A stretch of DNA of 64,000 nucleotides from Haemophilus parainfluenzae (GCF_003252725.1 NZ_QEPO01000003.1:1-64000), one strand, 5' to 3'. Positions 31,877 through 40,824 are shown, counted from the first letter of the stretch. Program-made: numbers and translations. The notes: generated by a model from the letters alone, not told the origin.

Positions 31877-32590
31877 TTATTCTTCTAACTCACCACAGAA
31901 ACGATAGCCTTCTCCATGTACGGTAGCAATAATTTCTGGGGTATTAGGATGATCTTCAAAATGTTTTCGAATACGACGAATTGTTACATCCACAGTACGA
32001 TCTTGTGGTTTTAATTCACGTCCTGTCATTTTTAGCAATAATTCTTCACGAGTTTGCAATTTTCCAGGGTTTTCGCAGAAGTGCAACATGGCACGGAATT
32101 CACTACGAGGCAGTTTAAATTCAACGCCTTCAGGTGTGATTAAATTGTGGCTATTTAAATCCAGTGTCCACCCATTAAAACGATAGTTCTCACGTTGTAA
32201 ATGGGTTTCTTTGCCATTTAGTGTCATGGTGCGATGCAATAAATTTCGTGCACGAATGGTGAGTTCTCTTGGGTTAAATGGTTTAGTGAGATAATCATCT
32301 GCCCCAATTTCCAAGCCTAAAATTTTATCGACCTCGTTATCTCGTCCCGTGAGGAAGATTAATGGAATTGCAGCTTTCTCACGTAACTCACGCCCTAGTA
32401 ATAAACCATTTTTACCAGGTAAGTTGATATCTAATACGATGAGATTGACCGTTTCTGAGTTTAACTGACGATACATTTCTGCACCATCTTGTGCTTGTAA
32501 TACCTCATAGCCCTCAGCTTCAAAAATTCCTTTTAACGTATTACGGGTTACCGCTTCATCTTCCACGATGAGAATTTTTGGGGTAGCCAT
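31877..32590 (-). CDS. arcA: Response regulator ArcA
   Basis: Controls genes of aerobic and anaerobic metabolism with the sensor ArcB. The 237 residues hold an OmpR-type receiver domain (E10 D11 acidic pocket, phosphorylated D54 in [10 protein letters not shown], lysine in [10 protein letters not shown]) and a winged-helix domain ending in [15 protein letters not shown], very close to E. coli ArcA. It is divergent from dsbD. A direct repeat matching the ArcA site lies about 45-60 bases upstream of its start, suggesting autoregulation. ArcB is not in this window. Confidence 0.96.
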   Translation of the reverse strand: MATPKILIVEDEAVTRNTLKGIFEAEGYEVLQAQDGAEMYRQLNSETVNLIVLDINLPGKNGLLLGRELREKAAIPLIFLTGRDNEVDKILGLEIGADDYLTKPFNPRELTIRARNLLHRTMTLNGKETHLQRENYRFNGWTLDLNSHNLITPEGVEFKLPRSEFRAMLHFCENPGKLQTREELLLKMTGRELKPQDRTVDVTIRRIRKHFEDHPNTPEIIATVHGEGYRFCGELEE

Positions 32591-32631
32591 TCATTGCTCC
32601 TTGTTATATTTTGTTATGAGCGTATTCTATA

Positions 32632-32653
32632 GTTGTAACATTGCTGTAACAAC
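32632..32653 (-). promoter_or_regulatory. ArcA-type direct repeat / palindrome upstream of arcA
   Basis: On the minus strand the site reads TGTTACAGCAATGTTACA: two TGTTA units 11 bases apart, the spacing of the E. coli ArcA consensus (TGTTAATTAAATGTTA). The same bases form a 22-base palindrome with one internal mismatch pair (GTTGTAACA ... TGTAACAAC). Confidence 0.5.
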
Positions 32654-32688
32654 AGAAAAGTGCGGTCATTTTTAAAATTACATTTAAT

Positions 32689-32708
32689 TTTATGATCTAA
32701 GTCATAAA
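32689..32708. promoter_or_regulatory. Inverted repeat upstream of dsbD (CRP/FNR-like)
   Basis: TTTATGA-N6-TCATAAA is a perfect 7+7 inverted repeat. TATGA-N6-TCATA resembles the CRP consensus with one change per half-site. It lies about 60 bases before dsbD and 100 bases before arcA. Confidence 0.4.
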
Positions 32709-32766
32709 TTATTAACATTCCGCTTATCTATGCTAGAATTTCAGCAGGAACAATAGTTGGAACTTT

Positions 32767-34536
32767 ATGATGAAGCGAATTCTTCTTTTTTTATTTTTTA
32801 TTTTTACCGCACTTTCCACTCAAGCCAGTCTTTTTGATAAGAAACCGGCTTTCTTACCTGTGGATGAAGCTTTTCAATTTTCAGCTGCGAAAAGCGAGAA
32901 TCAAGAAAATGTGATCGTCAATTGGTCTATTGCAGAAGGGTATTATCTCTATCAAGAGAAAATTTCCGTGAAGCTCAATCAAGAAGAAAATACATCATTT
33001 GATGTAGCTACATTTTCTATTTCACCCGAAGATTATAACGATCCTTATTTTGGCTTAATGAAGATTTTCAAAAAGCCCGTGCAAGCTATTTTTAAAGCGA
33101 GTCAGCCGCCATTAAAAGCAGAAGATATGGTTGAGATTGCTTACCAAGGTTGTACTGAGGGCTTTTGTTATCCACCTGAAGTGAAAGAAATTAAAGTGGC
33201 AGATTTGCCTATTGCACAGGTCGCCAATACTGAAAAAACATCAGAAAACTCGACCGCACTTTCAGCACAACCCAAAGCAGAACAAGACCGTTTAGCGGAA
33301 AGTTTATTTAACAGCGAATATGCTGTATTTGGTTTCTTCTTGTTAGGATTAGGTTTGGCCTTTACCCCTTGTGTGTTGCCAATGCTACCACTGCTTTCAG
33401 CGATAGTGATTGGCCAAAATCAGCGTCCTAATATGTGGCGCGCTTTTGCATTAAGCTTTGTGTATGTGCAGGGGATGGCGCTGACTTATACCTTGCTAGG
33501 CTTGATTGTCGCCGCAATTGGTTTACCGTTTCAAGTGGCTTTACAACATCCTTATGTGATGATTGGCTTATCAATCATCTTTGTCTTGTTAGCCTTGTCG
33601 ATGTTCGGTGTATTTACCTTACAGCTCCCAAGCTCCTTACAAACAAAACTCTCTTTACTTAGCCAACAGCAAAAAGCCGGCGCTTTGGGTGGCGTGTTCT
33701 TAATGGGCATGATTGCGGGACTTGTGGCTTCACCTTGTACATCCGCACCGCTTTCTGGCGCCTTGCTTTATGTGGCGCAAAGTGGTGATTTATTCACTGG
33801 CGCAATTACACTTTATCTGCTTGCATTAGGCATGGGCGTACCGCTGATTTTAATCACTTTATTCGGCAATAAAATCCTGCCTAAATCAGGCATGTGGATG
33901 GAAACCGTCAAAAAGCTCTTTGGCTTTGTGATGCTTGCGTTACCAGTATTCTTAATTTCTCGTATTTTGCCTGATGAATGGACTCCTAGATTATGGGCAA
34001 TGCTCGGTACCGCATTTTTCATTTGGTTTGCGTTCGAAATGCCGAAAAATGGCACCGGTTGGATATTCCGAATTCTCTTTTTAGTGGCAGCTATGATTAG
34101 TGTTAAACCACTTCAAGCTTGGGTTTGGGGTGAAGGCTCAGTACCAAGTGCGGTCGAAAATAAAGCGGTTTCTCATGTTGAATTTAAACAAATAAAAAGC
34201 GAAGCTGAATTGCAACAAGCGCTGGCGGAAAATAACAAATCGCTTGTGATGCTCGATCTTTATGCGGATTGGTGTGTGGCTTGTAAAGAGTTTGAAAAAG
34301 AAACATTTAGTGATCCAAGTGTACAAAAAGCCTTTGGTGACATGCTGCTCCTTCAAGTTGATATGACAAAAAACTCCGAAGAAAACCGTGCTTTAATGAC
34401 AAAATATAAAGTGCTAGGTTTACCGACTATTTTGTTCTTTAACCAAAATGGAAAAGAAATCGAGGGGAGTCGTGTTAATGGATTCATGCCGCCCGTTGAG
34501 TTTTTACAGTGGATAGAGAAAATCAGTAAAGCGTAA
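32767..34536 (+). CDS. dsbD: Thiol:disulfide interchange protein DsbD
   Basis: Carries electrons from cytoplasmic thioredoxin to periplasmic proteins. The 589 residues show a signal peptide (first ~20), an N-terminal domain with the GCTEGFCYPP cysteine pair near 128-133, a membrane domain with eight helices and redox cysteines in FTPCVLPMLPLL (~200) and ASPCTSAPLSG (~321), and a C-terminal thioredoxin-like domain with WCVAC near 501-505. The ATG could be 32767 or 32770 (MMKR). An uptake sequence (32806-32814) is built into the signal peptide codons. It is divergent from arcA. Confidence 0.97.
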   Translation: MMKRILLFLFFIFTALSTQASLFDKKPAFLPVDEAFQFSAAKSENQENVIVNWSIAEGYYLYQEKISVKLNQEENTSFDVATFSISPEDYNDPYFGLMKIFKKPVQAIFKASQPPLKAEDMVEIAYQGCTEGFCYPPEVKEIKVADLPIAQVANTEKTSENSTALSAQPKAEQDRLAESLFNSEYAVFGFFLLGLGLAFTPCVLPMLPLLSAIVIGQNQRPNMWRAFALSFVYVQGMALTYTLLGLIVAAIGLPFQVALQHPYVMIGLSIIFVLLALSMFGVFTLQLPSSLQTKLSLLSQQQKAGALGGVFLMGMIAGLVASPCTSAPLSGALLYVAQSGDLFTGAITLYLLALGMGVPLILITLFGNKILPKSGMWMETVKKLFGFVMLALPVFLISRILPDEWTPRLWAMLGTAFFIWFAFEMPKNGTGWIFRILFLVAAMISVKPLQAWVWGEGSVPSAVENKAVSHVEFKQIKSEAELQQALAENNKSLVMLDLYADWCVACKEFEKETFSDPSVQKAFGDMLLLQVDMTKNSEENRALMTKYKVLGLPTILFFNQNGKEIEGSRVNGFMPPVEFLQWIEKISKA

Positions 34537-34541
34537 AATTG

Positions 34542-34647
34542 TTTCCTAATAGTAAAAAGTCCTTTTCGATTTGAGGTATTGTTTGGCTTTGAGTTAATCA
34601 TTAATATACACCCCGTTCTCAAATCACTTTTTATTTTTATTAGGAAA
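34542..34647 (+). promoter_or_regulatory. Long imperfect hairpin covering the doxX ribosome site
   Basis: Three consecutive stems pair across the dsbD-doxX gap: TTTCCTAAT (34542-34550) with ATTAGGAAA (34639-34647), AAAAAGT (34554-34560) with ACTTTTT (34626-34632), and GATTTGAG (34568-34575) with CTCAAATC (34618-34625). The outer stem contains AGGAAA, the probable ribosome site of doxX. The structure may be a translational switch, an mRNA processing site or the remnant of a repeat. Confidence 0.55.
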
Positions 34648-34652
34648 ACTTT

Positions 34653-35051
34653 ATGAAAAACTTAGAAAAATACTCTCCGTATGTTTTAGCTTTATTACGT
34701 ATCGTCGCCGCATATATGTTTATTTTGCACGGCACAGCGAAATTCTGGGAATTCCCAATTTCAATGACGGGTGGTAGTGGTGCGGTGGGCGATCCACTGA
34801 TGATTGTCGGTGGGGTAATTGAGATTGTCGGTTCAATCCTATTAATTTTAGGTTTATTTGTTCGCCCAGCGGCATTTATTCTTTCAGGTCAAATGGCTTA
34901 TGCGTATTTCTTTATGCACGCTGCAGGTAAAGGGAATTTATTCTTCCCGATCGCGAACGGTGGTGAACTTGCTTTAGTTTACTCTCTCGTGTTCTTCTAT
35001 TTTGTGTTTGCGGGTGCTGGTGCATTTTCTCTAGACAACCGAAAACGTTAA
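34653..35051 (+). CDS. DoxX family membrane protein
   Basis: 132-residue inner-membrane protein with four helices. The DoxX marks are LRIVAAYMFILHGTAKFW in helix 1, the glycine-rich MIVGGVIEIVGSILLILGLF in helix 2, and AYAYFFMHA in helix 3. DoxX/DoxD proteins are linked to thiol stress, quinone or thiosulfate oxidation, but this member's role is unknown. It follows dsbD in the same direction, both thiol-related by family, and its ribosome site (AGGAAA) can be hidden in a long hairpin. It has its own terminator. Confidence 0.9.
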   Translation: MKNLEKYSPYVLALLRIVAAYMFILHGTAKFWEFPISMTGGSGAVGDPLMIVGGVIEIVGSILLILGLFVRPAAFILSGQMAYAYFFMHAAGKGNLFFPIANGGELALVYSLVFFYFVFAGAGAFSLDNRKR

Positions 35052-35073
35052 TTAATTATCTTATTAATTTGTT

Positions 35074-35098
35074 GCCCGCATTTCGCGGGCTTTTTTAT
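35074..35098 (+). terminator. Intrinsic terminator after doxX
   Basis: GCCCGC (35074-35079) pairs with GCGGGC (35085-35090), followed by T6. Confidence 0.9.
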
Positions 35099-35166
35099 TT
35101 TTAAAATCGTTTAAATAAATCACCGCACTTTTAAGTGCGCTTACCAGAAAAATTTTTTCTACATAA

Positions 35167-35188
35167 ACGCAAACGTTTGCGCTATAAT
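35167..35188 (+). promoter_or_regulatory. PurR operator overlapping the purH promoter
   Basis: ACGCAAACGTTTGCGC (35167-35182) matches the PurR consensus ACGCAAACGTTTGCGT at 15 of 16 positions. A perfect -10 box TATAAT (35183-35188) begins at the next base, so repressor and polymerase would compete. This indicates repression by PurR with purine co-repressor. Confidence 0.92.
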
Positions 35189-35230
35189 TCACCCCGCTTA
35201 TTTTTAACCATTTAATGAAAGGAAAATGTA

Positions 35231-36829
35231 ATGACAGATCGTCCAATTCGTCAGGCTTTACTGAGTGTTTCTGATAAAACCGGTATCGTAGAATTTGCTC
35301 AAGGCTTAGTACAGCGTGGTGTAAAACTACTTTCCACAGGCGGTACCGCAAAATTATTGGAGCAGCATGGTTTGCCGGTGACGGAAGTGTCCGATTATAC
35401 GGGATTCCCAGAAATGATGGACGGTCGTGTGAAAACCTTACATCCAAAAGTACATGGCGGTATTCTTGGCCGTCGTGGTACAGATGACGCTATCATGCAG
35501 CAACATGGTATTCAAGGCATTGATATGGTCGTTGTGAATTTATATCCATTTGCCGCAACAGTAGCGAAGCCAAATTGTACGTTGGAAGACGCGGTAGAAA
35601 ATATCGATATCGGCGGACCAACTATGGTGCGTTCTGCTGCTAAAAACCATAAAGATGTGGCGATCGTGGTAAATAATCATGATTTTAACAACATTCTTGC
35701 TGAAATGGATAGACACCACAACAGCCTAACACTTGAAACCCGTTTTGATCTTGCAATTAAAGCATTTGAGCATACCGCTCAATATGATTCTATGATTGCC
35801 AACTACTTTGGACAAATGGTGAAACCATATCATGTGGCAGAGGAAGAAGATGCGAATGCGAAGTGCGGTCAATTCCCTCGGACTTTAAACCTTAACTTCG
35901 TGCGTAAACAAACTATGCGTTACGGCGAAAACTCTCATCAAAATGCGGCCTTCTATGTTGATTTGAATGTGAAAGAGGCGAGCGTGGCTACGGCTAATCA
36001 ACTCCAAGGTAAAGCCTTGTCTTACAATAATATTGCAGACACCGATGCAGCGCTTGAATGCGTGAAAGAATTTGATGAACCAGCTTGTGTGATTGTTAAA
36101 CACGCTAATCCATGCGGTGTGGCTTTAGGTAAAGATATTTTAGACGCCTATAATCGCGCTTACCAAACGGATCCAACTTCTGCATTTGGCGGCATTATTG
36201 CTTTTAACCGTGAATTAGACGAAAAAACCGCGAATGAAATTGTGGAGCGCCAATTCGTTGAAGTGATTATTGCACCGAAAGTTTCTGCTGAAGCACAAGA
36301 AGTCGTGAAACGTAAGAAAAACGTTCGTTTGCTTGAATGTGGTGAATGGACTTCTCGTTCCGAACGTTTGGATTTCAAACGTGTAAACGGCGGTTTATTA
36401 GTACAAGATGCGGATTTAGGCATGGTTGGTTTGGATGATTTAAAAGTGGTGAGTAAACGTCAACCAACTGAACAAGAATTAAAAGACTTATTATTCTGCT
36501 GGAAAGTGGCGAAATTCGTGAAATCCAATGCCATTGTTTACGCCAAAGATAACCAAACCATAGGCATTGGTGCTGGCCAAATGAGCCGTGTGTATTCGGC
36601 CAAAATTGCAGGTATCAAAGCACAGGATGAAGGCTTAACCGTGGCTGGTTGTGTGATGGCATCTGATGCTTTCTTCCCATTCCGTGACGGCATTGATGCA
36701 GCGGCGAAAGTAGGGATTCAATGTGTGATCCATCCAGGTGGTTCAATGCGCGATCAAGAAGTCATCGATGCAGCAGATGAACATAATATGGTGATGGTAT
36801 TAACTGGAATGCGTCATTTTAGACATTAA
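35231..36829 (+). CDS. purH: Bifunctional AICAR formyltransferase / IMP cyclohydrolase
   Basis: Performs the last two steps of IMP synthesis. The 532 residues comprise the N-terminal cyclohydrolase ([43 protein letters not shown]) and the C-terminal formyltransferase, which uses 10-formyl-THF ([36 protein letters not shown]). The start follows AAAGGAAAATGTA. It is controlled by a clear PurR box. purD follows after 190 bases that hold a dispersed repeat instead of the short gap found in E. coli. Confidence 0.98.
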   Translation: MTDRPIRQALLSVSDKTGIVEFAQGLVQRGVKLLSTGGTAKLLEQHGLPVTEVSDYTGFPEMMDGRVKTLHPKVHGGILGRRGTDDAIMQQHGIQGIDMVVVNLYPFAATVAKPNCTLEDAVENIDIGGPTMVRSAAKNHKDVAIVVNNHDFNNILAEMDRHHNSLTLETRFDLAIKAFEHTAQYDSMIANYFGQMVKPYHVAEEEDANAKCGQFPRTLNLNFVRKQTMRYGENSHQNAAFYVDLNVKEASVATANQLQGKALSYNNIADTDAALECVKEFDEPACVIVKHANPCGVALGKDILDAYNRAYQTDPTSAFGGIIAFNRELDEKTANEIVERQFVEVIIAPKVSAEAQEVVKRKKNVRLLECGEWTSRSERLDFKRVNGGLLVQDADLGMVGLDDLKVVSKRQPTEQELKDLLFCWKVAKFVKSNAIVYAKDNQTIGIGAGQMSRVYSAKIAGIKAQDEGLTVAGCVMASDAFFPFRDGIDAAAKVGIQCVIHPGGSMRDQEVIDAADEHNMVMVLTGMRHFRH

Positions 36830-36875
36830 TTTATATCGTAACTTTGCTCAATGAGCGAATTACTTTTTTACTTAT

Positions 36876-36998
36876 TCCTCCCCCCTCTTTCGCAAAGAGG
36901 GGGCTGGGGGAGATTTAAACGATGCTAAATATACTATGAGGTTGAAATAACTTCTGCCAAATCTCCCCTACCCCTCTTTGCTAAAGAGGGGGTTTAAT
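36876..36998. repeat. MITE-like inverted repeat element between purH and purD
   Basis: Two ~40-base arms (36876-36917 and 36958-36998) are imperfect inverted copies around a ~40-base centre. Each arm itself holds a small hairpin: CCCTCTTTCGCAAAGAGGG on the left and CCCCTCTTTGCTAAAGAGGGG (within 36970-36993) on the right. The arms end in AGATTT / AAATCT toward the centre. Its C/G tract composition is unlike the surrounding sequence. It could act as a transcribed double hairpin. It resembles dispersed intergenic repeats that I recall from other genomes of this family. Confidence 0.7.
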
Positions 36999-37020
36999 TC
37001 AAAAAGATACAAGGAGCATT

Positions 37021-38310
37021 ATGAACATCCTCATCATCGGAAATGGCGGGCGTGAACACGCCTTGGCTTGGAAAGCAGCACAATCTCCATTAGCAGATAA
37101 AGTTTTTGTCGCACCAGGCAATGCGGGTACCGCATTGGAACACAAAGTAGAAAACGTGAATATTTCTGCGACAGATATCTCCGCATTAGTGAAGTTTGCT
37201 CAAGATAAGCAAATTGGATTAACCATTGTTGGCCCTGAAGCACCCTTGGTGATTGGGGTAGTCGATGCATTTCGTGAAGCTGGATTGAAAATTTTTGGTC
37301 CAACTAAAGCAGCTGCACAATTGGAAGGTTCAAAGGCATTCACTAAAGATTTCCTCACTCGTCACAAAATTCCAACGGCAGAATATCAAAACTTCACCGA
37401 AGTAGAACCTGCCTTGGCGTACTTGCGTGAAAAAGGTGCGCCAATTGTCGTTAAAGCAGATGGTTTGGCGGCGGGCAAAGGTGTAATCGTTGCAATGACA
37501 TTGCAGGAAGCGGAAGAGGCTGTGCGTGATATGCTTTCGGGTAATGCTTTTGGCGAAGCGGGTAGTCGAGTGGTGATTGAAGAGTTTCTAGATGGCGAAG
37601 AAGCAAGTTTTATCGTCATGGTAGATGGTAAAAATGTCGAACCTATGGCGACTAGTCAAGATCATAAACGCGTGGGCGAAAATGATACAGGCTTAAATAC
37701 TGGCGGTATGGGTGCGTATTCGCCTGCGCCAGTGGTGACACTAGAAATTCATGATCGCATTATGCGTGAAGTGATTTATCCAACGGTCAATGGTATGGCA
37801 GCGGAAGGCAATGTTTACACAGGTTTCCTATACGCAGGATTAATGATCATGCCGAACGGTCAGCCAAAAGTGATTGAATTTAACTGCCGTTTTGGCGATC
37901 CAGAAACCCAGCCGATTATGCTACGCCTCGAATCAGATCTGGTAGGATTTTGTCTTAAAGCTTGCGATGGTAAATTGAACGAAGTGAAATCCCAATGGAA
38001 TCCAAAATCTTCCTTAGGGATTGTTTTGGCGGCTGAGGGCTATCCAGGCGATTATCGCAAGGGCGATGAAATCACCGGTTTGCCACAAAGTGCGGTCGAA
38101 AATGAGAAAGTTTTCTTAGCGGGTGTTGCAGAACAAGAAGGCAAGTTAGTCACGAACGGCGGTCGCGTGCTTTGTGTTACTGCGTTAGGCGAAAGCGTAT
38201 TTGAAGCACAACAAAAAGCCTTAAAACTCGCTGAGCAAATTCAATGGTCTGGACGTTTTTATCGTCGAGATATTGGCTATCGTGCTGTTGAACGTGAGCA
38301 GCAAAAATAA
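37021..38310 (+). CDS. purD: Phosphoribosylamine-glycine ligase
   Basis: Joins phosphoribosylamine and glycine with ATP to give GAR in purine synthesis. The 429 residues have the ATP-grasp layout: MNILIIGNGGREHALAWK at the N-terminus, IVVKADGLAAGKGVIVA near 140-156, EEFLDGEEASFIVMVDG, and the C-terminal EFNCRFGDPETQPIM metal site. An AAGGAG site precedes the ATG. Glycine for this reaction comes from GlyA, encoded 3 kb downstream. purH lies upstream across a repeat element, so co-transcription from the PurR-controlled promoter is possible. Confidence 0.98.
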   Translation: MNILIIGNGGREHALAWKAAQSPLADKVFVAPGNAGTALEHKVENVNISATDISALVKFAQDKQIGLTIVGPEAPLVIGVVDAFREAGLKIFGPTKAAAQLEGSKAFTKDFLTRHKIPTAEYQNFTEVEPALAYLREKGAPIVVKADGLAAGKGVIVAMTLQEAEEAVRDMLSGNAFGEAGSRVVIEEFLDGEEASFIVMVDGKNVEPMATSQDHKRVGENDTGLNTGGMGAYSPAPVVTLEIHDRIMREVIYPTVNGMAAEGNVYTGFLYAGLMIMPNGQPKVIEFNCRFGDPETQPIMLRLESDLVGFCLKACDGKLNEVKSQWNPKSSLGIVLAAEGYPGDYRKGDEITGLPQSAVENEKVFLAGVAEQEGKLVTNGGRVLCVTALGESVFEAQQKALKLAEQIQWSGRFYRRDIGYRAVEREQQK

Positions 38311-38334
38311 CGACATTTAATGTTAAGGGATCGA

Positions 38335-39558
38335 ATGGATTATAAAAATAAGGAATTATGTCGTCTTCGCACAATCAGTTTTTTTCTAACGTTACATAAA
38401 GATAAAACGCAATGGGAAGATGCACTTTATTCGGTGAAACGTGATGTGGATTTGTTATTACCTGCTGTACAGAAAGCAGGTTATACCTTGCAATCGATTC
38501 GAGTGATTACCAATCCCTTTGGTGAATATTTGGATTTAACCAATTTGCAGACAGCAAAAGCAGATTTGCAGTATTTAACGGAATTATTGAATAAATTTAA
38601 TGAAAGTGGAATTCGTCTTCGATTTGCAATAGGTGCAGCGAGAAATAAAGAGGAAATTGCTTTATTACCAGAGCTAATCGCGGCTTATGGCGACTTGTGT
38701 AATGCTTGTGTCAATGTGCCATTAGATGAAAATGGCGTGTTAGATAATGAACTTATTGAGCAATCTGTTTATGCCGTACAACGAATTGCAAATATCACAC
38801 CACGTGGTGAAGGTAATTTTAACTTTACGGTGAATTTTAACTGCAAGCCATTTATTCCTTATTTCCCCGCCGGTTATCATCTAAGTCATTTACCAAACAG
38901 TTTTGTCATTGGTTTAGAAACACCCGATTTATTAGTCGAAGTATTAAAATCTGTGCCAAAATCGCCTCATAATCAATTTTATGCTGATTGTTATCAGGCT
39001 ATGTCGCAAGCCCTGCAATATCATGTAGATCAAGTATTAGAGATGTTAAGTGCGGTCAAATTATCAGGTGAATTTGAATTTGCAGGCATTGATAGTTCGG
39101 CGGCACCATCGAAAAATTGTGCATCCATGACAAAAATTTATGAATTAATGGGATTGCCCTATTTTGGTGCGGCTGGTTCAGTCGAGGTTTCTGCTTTACT
39201 GACAAAAGTGTTTAAATCAATCCAACGTGTGCCATTGGTTGGGTTTTCTGGATTAATGTTGGCGGTGACAGAAGATTTAGGTTTAGCCGAAGGTACACAA
39301 AAACACTATTTTGATATCCGTGCTTTACTGACTTATAGTGCAGTATGTGGTATCGGTTTAGACACGGTCCCTGTAGCGGGAAATGCTAAGGCTGAAAGCA
39401 TAGCGGCTATTATGCGTGATACGGGAACGATGGCATTTCGCTTAAATAAACCGCTAACTGTGCGTTTATTCCCGATTCCAAATAAGGTTGCAGGTGAAAT
39501 ATCAGAATTTGAAAGTGATGATTTATGCAACTGCCGCCTTTTACGTATTCCGGATTAA
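38335..39558 (+). CDS. DUF711-like protein (PFL family)
   Basis: 407-residue cytoplasmic protein resembling the DUF711/PFL family. Supporting segments are RTISFFLTLHKD near 8-20, EFAGIDSSAAPSKN near 257, YFGAAGSVEVSALLTKVF and VPLVGFSGLMLAVTEDLGLAE near 300-320, and GLDTVPVAGNA near 346. The family's function is not established; it has a glycyl-radical-like or alpha/beta fold in name only. Start chosen at 38335 because AAGGGA lies 4 bases before it; an ATG at 38320 is less well placed. The gap to purD is only 24 bases, so it probably belongs to the purine transcript. Confidence 0.75.
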   Translation: MDYKNKELCRLRTISFFLTLHKDKTQWEDALYSVKRDVDLLLPAVQKAGYTLQSIRVITNPFGEYLDLTNLQTAKADLQYLTELLNKFNESGIRLRFAIGAARNKEEIALLPELIAAYGDLCNACVNVPLDENGVLDNELIEQSVYAVQRIANITPRGEGNFNFTVNFNCKPFIPYFPAGYHLSHLPNSFVIGLETPDLLVEVLKSVPKSPHNQFYADCYQAMSQALQYHVDQVLEMLSAVKLSGEFEFAGIDSSAAPSKNCASMTKIYELMGLPYFGAAGSVEVSALLTKVFKSIQRVPLVGFSGLMLAVTEDLGLAEGTQKHYFDIRALLTYSAVCGIGLDTVPVAGNAKAESIAAIMRDTGTMAFRLNKPLTVRLFPIPNKVAGEISEFESDDLCNCRLLRIPD

Positions 39559-39621
39559 ACAAAAATTTCCCTACTTTGTTGTGATAAATGTTATCTCTAC
39601 TGGCAATAAAAGGATTATCTT

Positions 39622-40167
39622 ATGAGAAAGTTAATATTGGGTAGTTTTGTAGCGGTATTATTAACAGGTTGTGCTGGGGCTTCAAATGTTTCACAAAGCT
39701 CAACGTTAGATGGCGAATGGATTTGTCGTACTATACCGACAAAAGATAGACAAACTTACGATCGCTTAGATCACTTTGTCTTAAAGCCAGATGGAACAGG
39801 CGCCTTGCGAGGCATTTCCTACATTGAATTGGATAAAGAGACGACTATTCGTTATTTAACAAAAGGTAAGGTGAAATGGCAGAGCCAAAATAATGTCTTG
39901 AGTTTTGATTTTGTTAATCGCGCGATGGTGCCTGCTCACAGTAATAATGTGGCTAAAGCCATCAAGCAAGATAAGAAATTACAAAAACAAGAAAAAGAGC
40001 AATTAGCTACGTTTTATAGCAAATCAGGCGATCACGTGAATATGCCAATTGAACTTAAACAAAATGGCAATCAACTTATTCTAGGTAAGGATTTTGCGAC
40101 CTGCCGACGAGTAACAGAGAATGACAAGGACATTCAGTTATTGAATAAGTGGTTTGTAAAGAAATAG
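39622..40167 (+). CDS. Lipoprotein of unknown function (tandem copy 1)
   Basis: 181-residue protein with a lipoprotein signal peptide ending LLTGC (Cys 17), so it should be anchored in the envelope. The mature part opens with LDGEWICRT and contains LRGISYIEL and KVKWQSQNNVLSFDF. These motifs recur in the next gene, which is clearly a paralogue. A second mature cysteine lies near 160 (DFATCRRV), which could pair with the one in WICR. The fold may be a small beta-barrel like the lipocalin-type META or YceB proteins, but that is a guess. An AAAGGA site precedes the ATG. Confidence 0.75.
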   Translation: MRKLILGSFVAVLLTGCAGASNVSQSSTLDGEWICRTIPTKDRQTYDRLDHFVLKPDGTGALRGISYIELDKETTIRYLTKGKVKWQSQNNVLSFDFVNRAMVPAHSNNVAKAIKQDKKLQKQEKEQLATFYSKSGDHVNMPIELKQNGNQLILGKDFATCRRVTENDKDIQLLNKWFVKK

Positions 40168-40246
40168 GGTCGATTAAGAAAAACAAATACGATTTCAACT
40201 GCACTTTATTTTTAGGTGCTGGGATCTGATTAATAAAAGGAGAGTT

Positions 40247-40819
40247 ATGATGAGAAAATTAGTATTAAGTAGTCTTATCGCTGTATTGTTATCGGGATGT
40301 GCAACGGCGCATCAACAAACTGAACAGGAAAAAGCCTTAGTCGGCGATTGGATTTGTCATGTAAAACCTGCCGCCAAATCCCCTTTACCCGTTGAGCATT
40401 TTGATTACATCACTTATCGTGCGGATCAAACGGTGCTTCTACGCGGCATTTCACAGATTGATACAAAAGAAGGCTGGATGCGTTATTTATTGCAAGCTAA
40501 AGCCAAATGGCAGGCGAATGATGGCAAGTTAAGTTATGACTTTACGGATCGTCTATTTAAAACAGCGCATTCACCACAAGTCGCGAAAATTATTGAACAA
40601 TCTCCAGAATTTAAAGAATTAGATAAGGAATTTGTTTCACCTTGTAATAACTGCGGTAATCATTTGGATATGAAGATTAAAATGAAAAGCCCAACAAGGA
40701 TGACCAATTTTAATACTTATACGAAAGAAACCAGCCAATGCCGTAAACTTGGTGCTGGCGAGAAAACAAAAGAAGTTAAACTAATTGAGAAATTAGTGAA
40801 AGAAAAAGGCTCGATTTAG
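40247..40819 (+). CDS. Lipoprotein of unknown function (tandem copy 2)
   Basis: 190-residue lipoprotein with signal peptide ending LLSGC (Cys 18). It matches the preceding gene in VGDWICHV, LLRGISQIDTK, AKWQANDGKLSYDFTDR, an AHSPQVAKII region and the late cysteine motif SQCRKLG, so the pair arose by duplication and diverged. It adds a CNNC motif near residue 130 (VSPCNNCGNH) that copy 1 lacks, which could bind metal or form a disulfide. An AAAGGAGAG site precedes the ATG. No characterised relative is recognised. Confidence 0.75.
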   Translation: MMRKLVLSSLIAVLLSGCATAHQQTEQEKALVGDWICHVKPAAKSPLPVEHFDYITYRADQTVLLRGISQIDTKEGWMRYLLQAKAKWQANDGKLSYDFTDRLFKTAHSPQVAKIIEQSPEFKELDKEFVSPCNNCGNHLDMKIKMKSPTRMTNFNTYTKETSQCRKLGAGEKTKEVKLIEKLVKEKGSI

Positions 40820-40824
40820 ATAAA

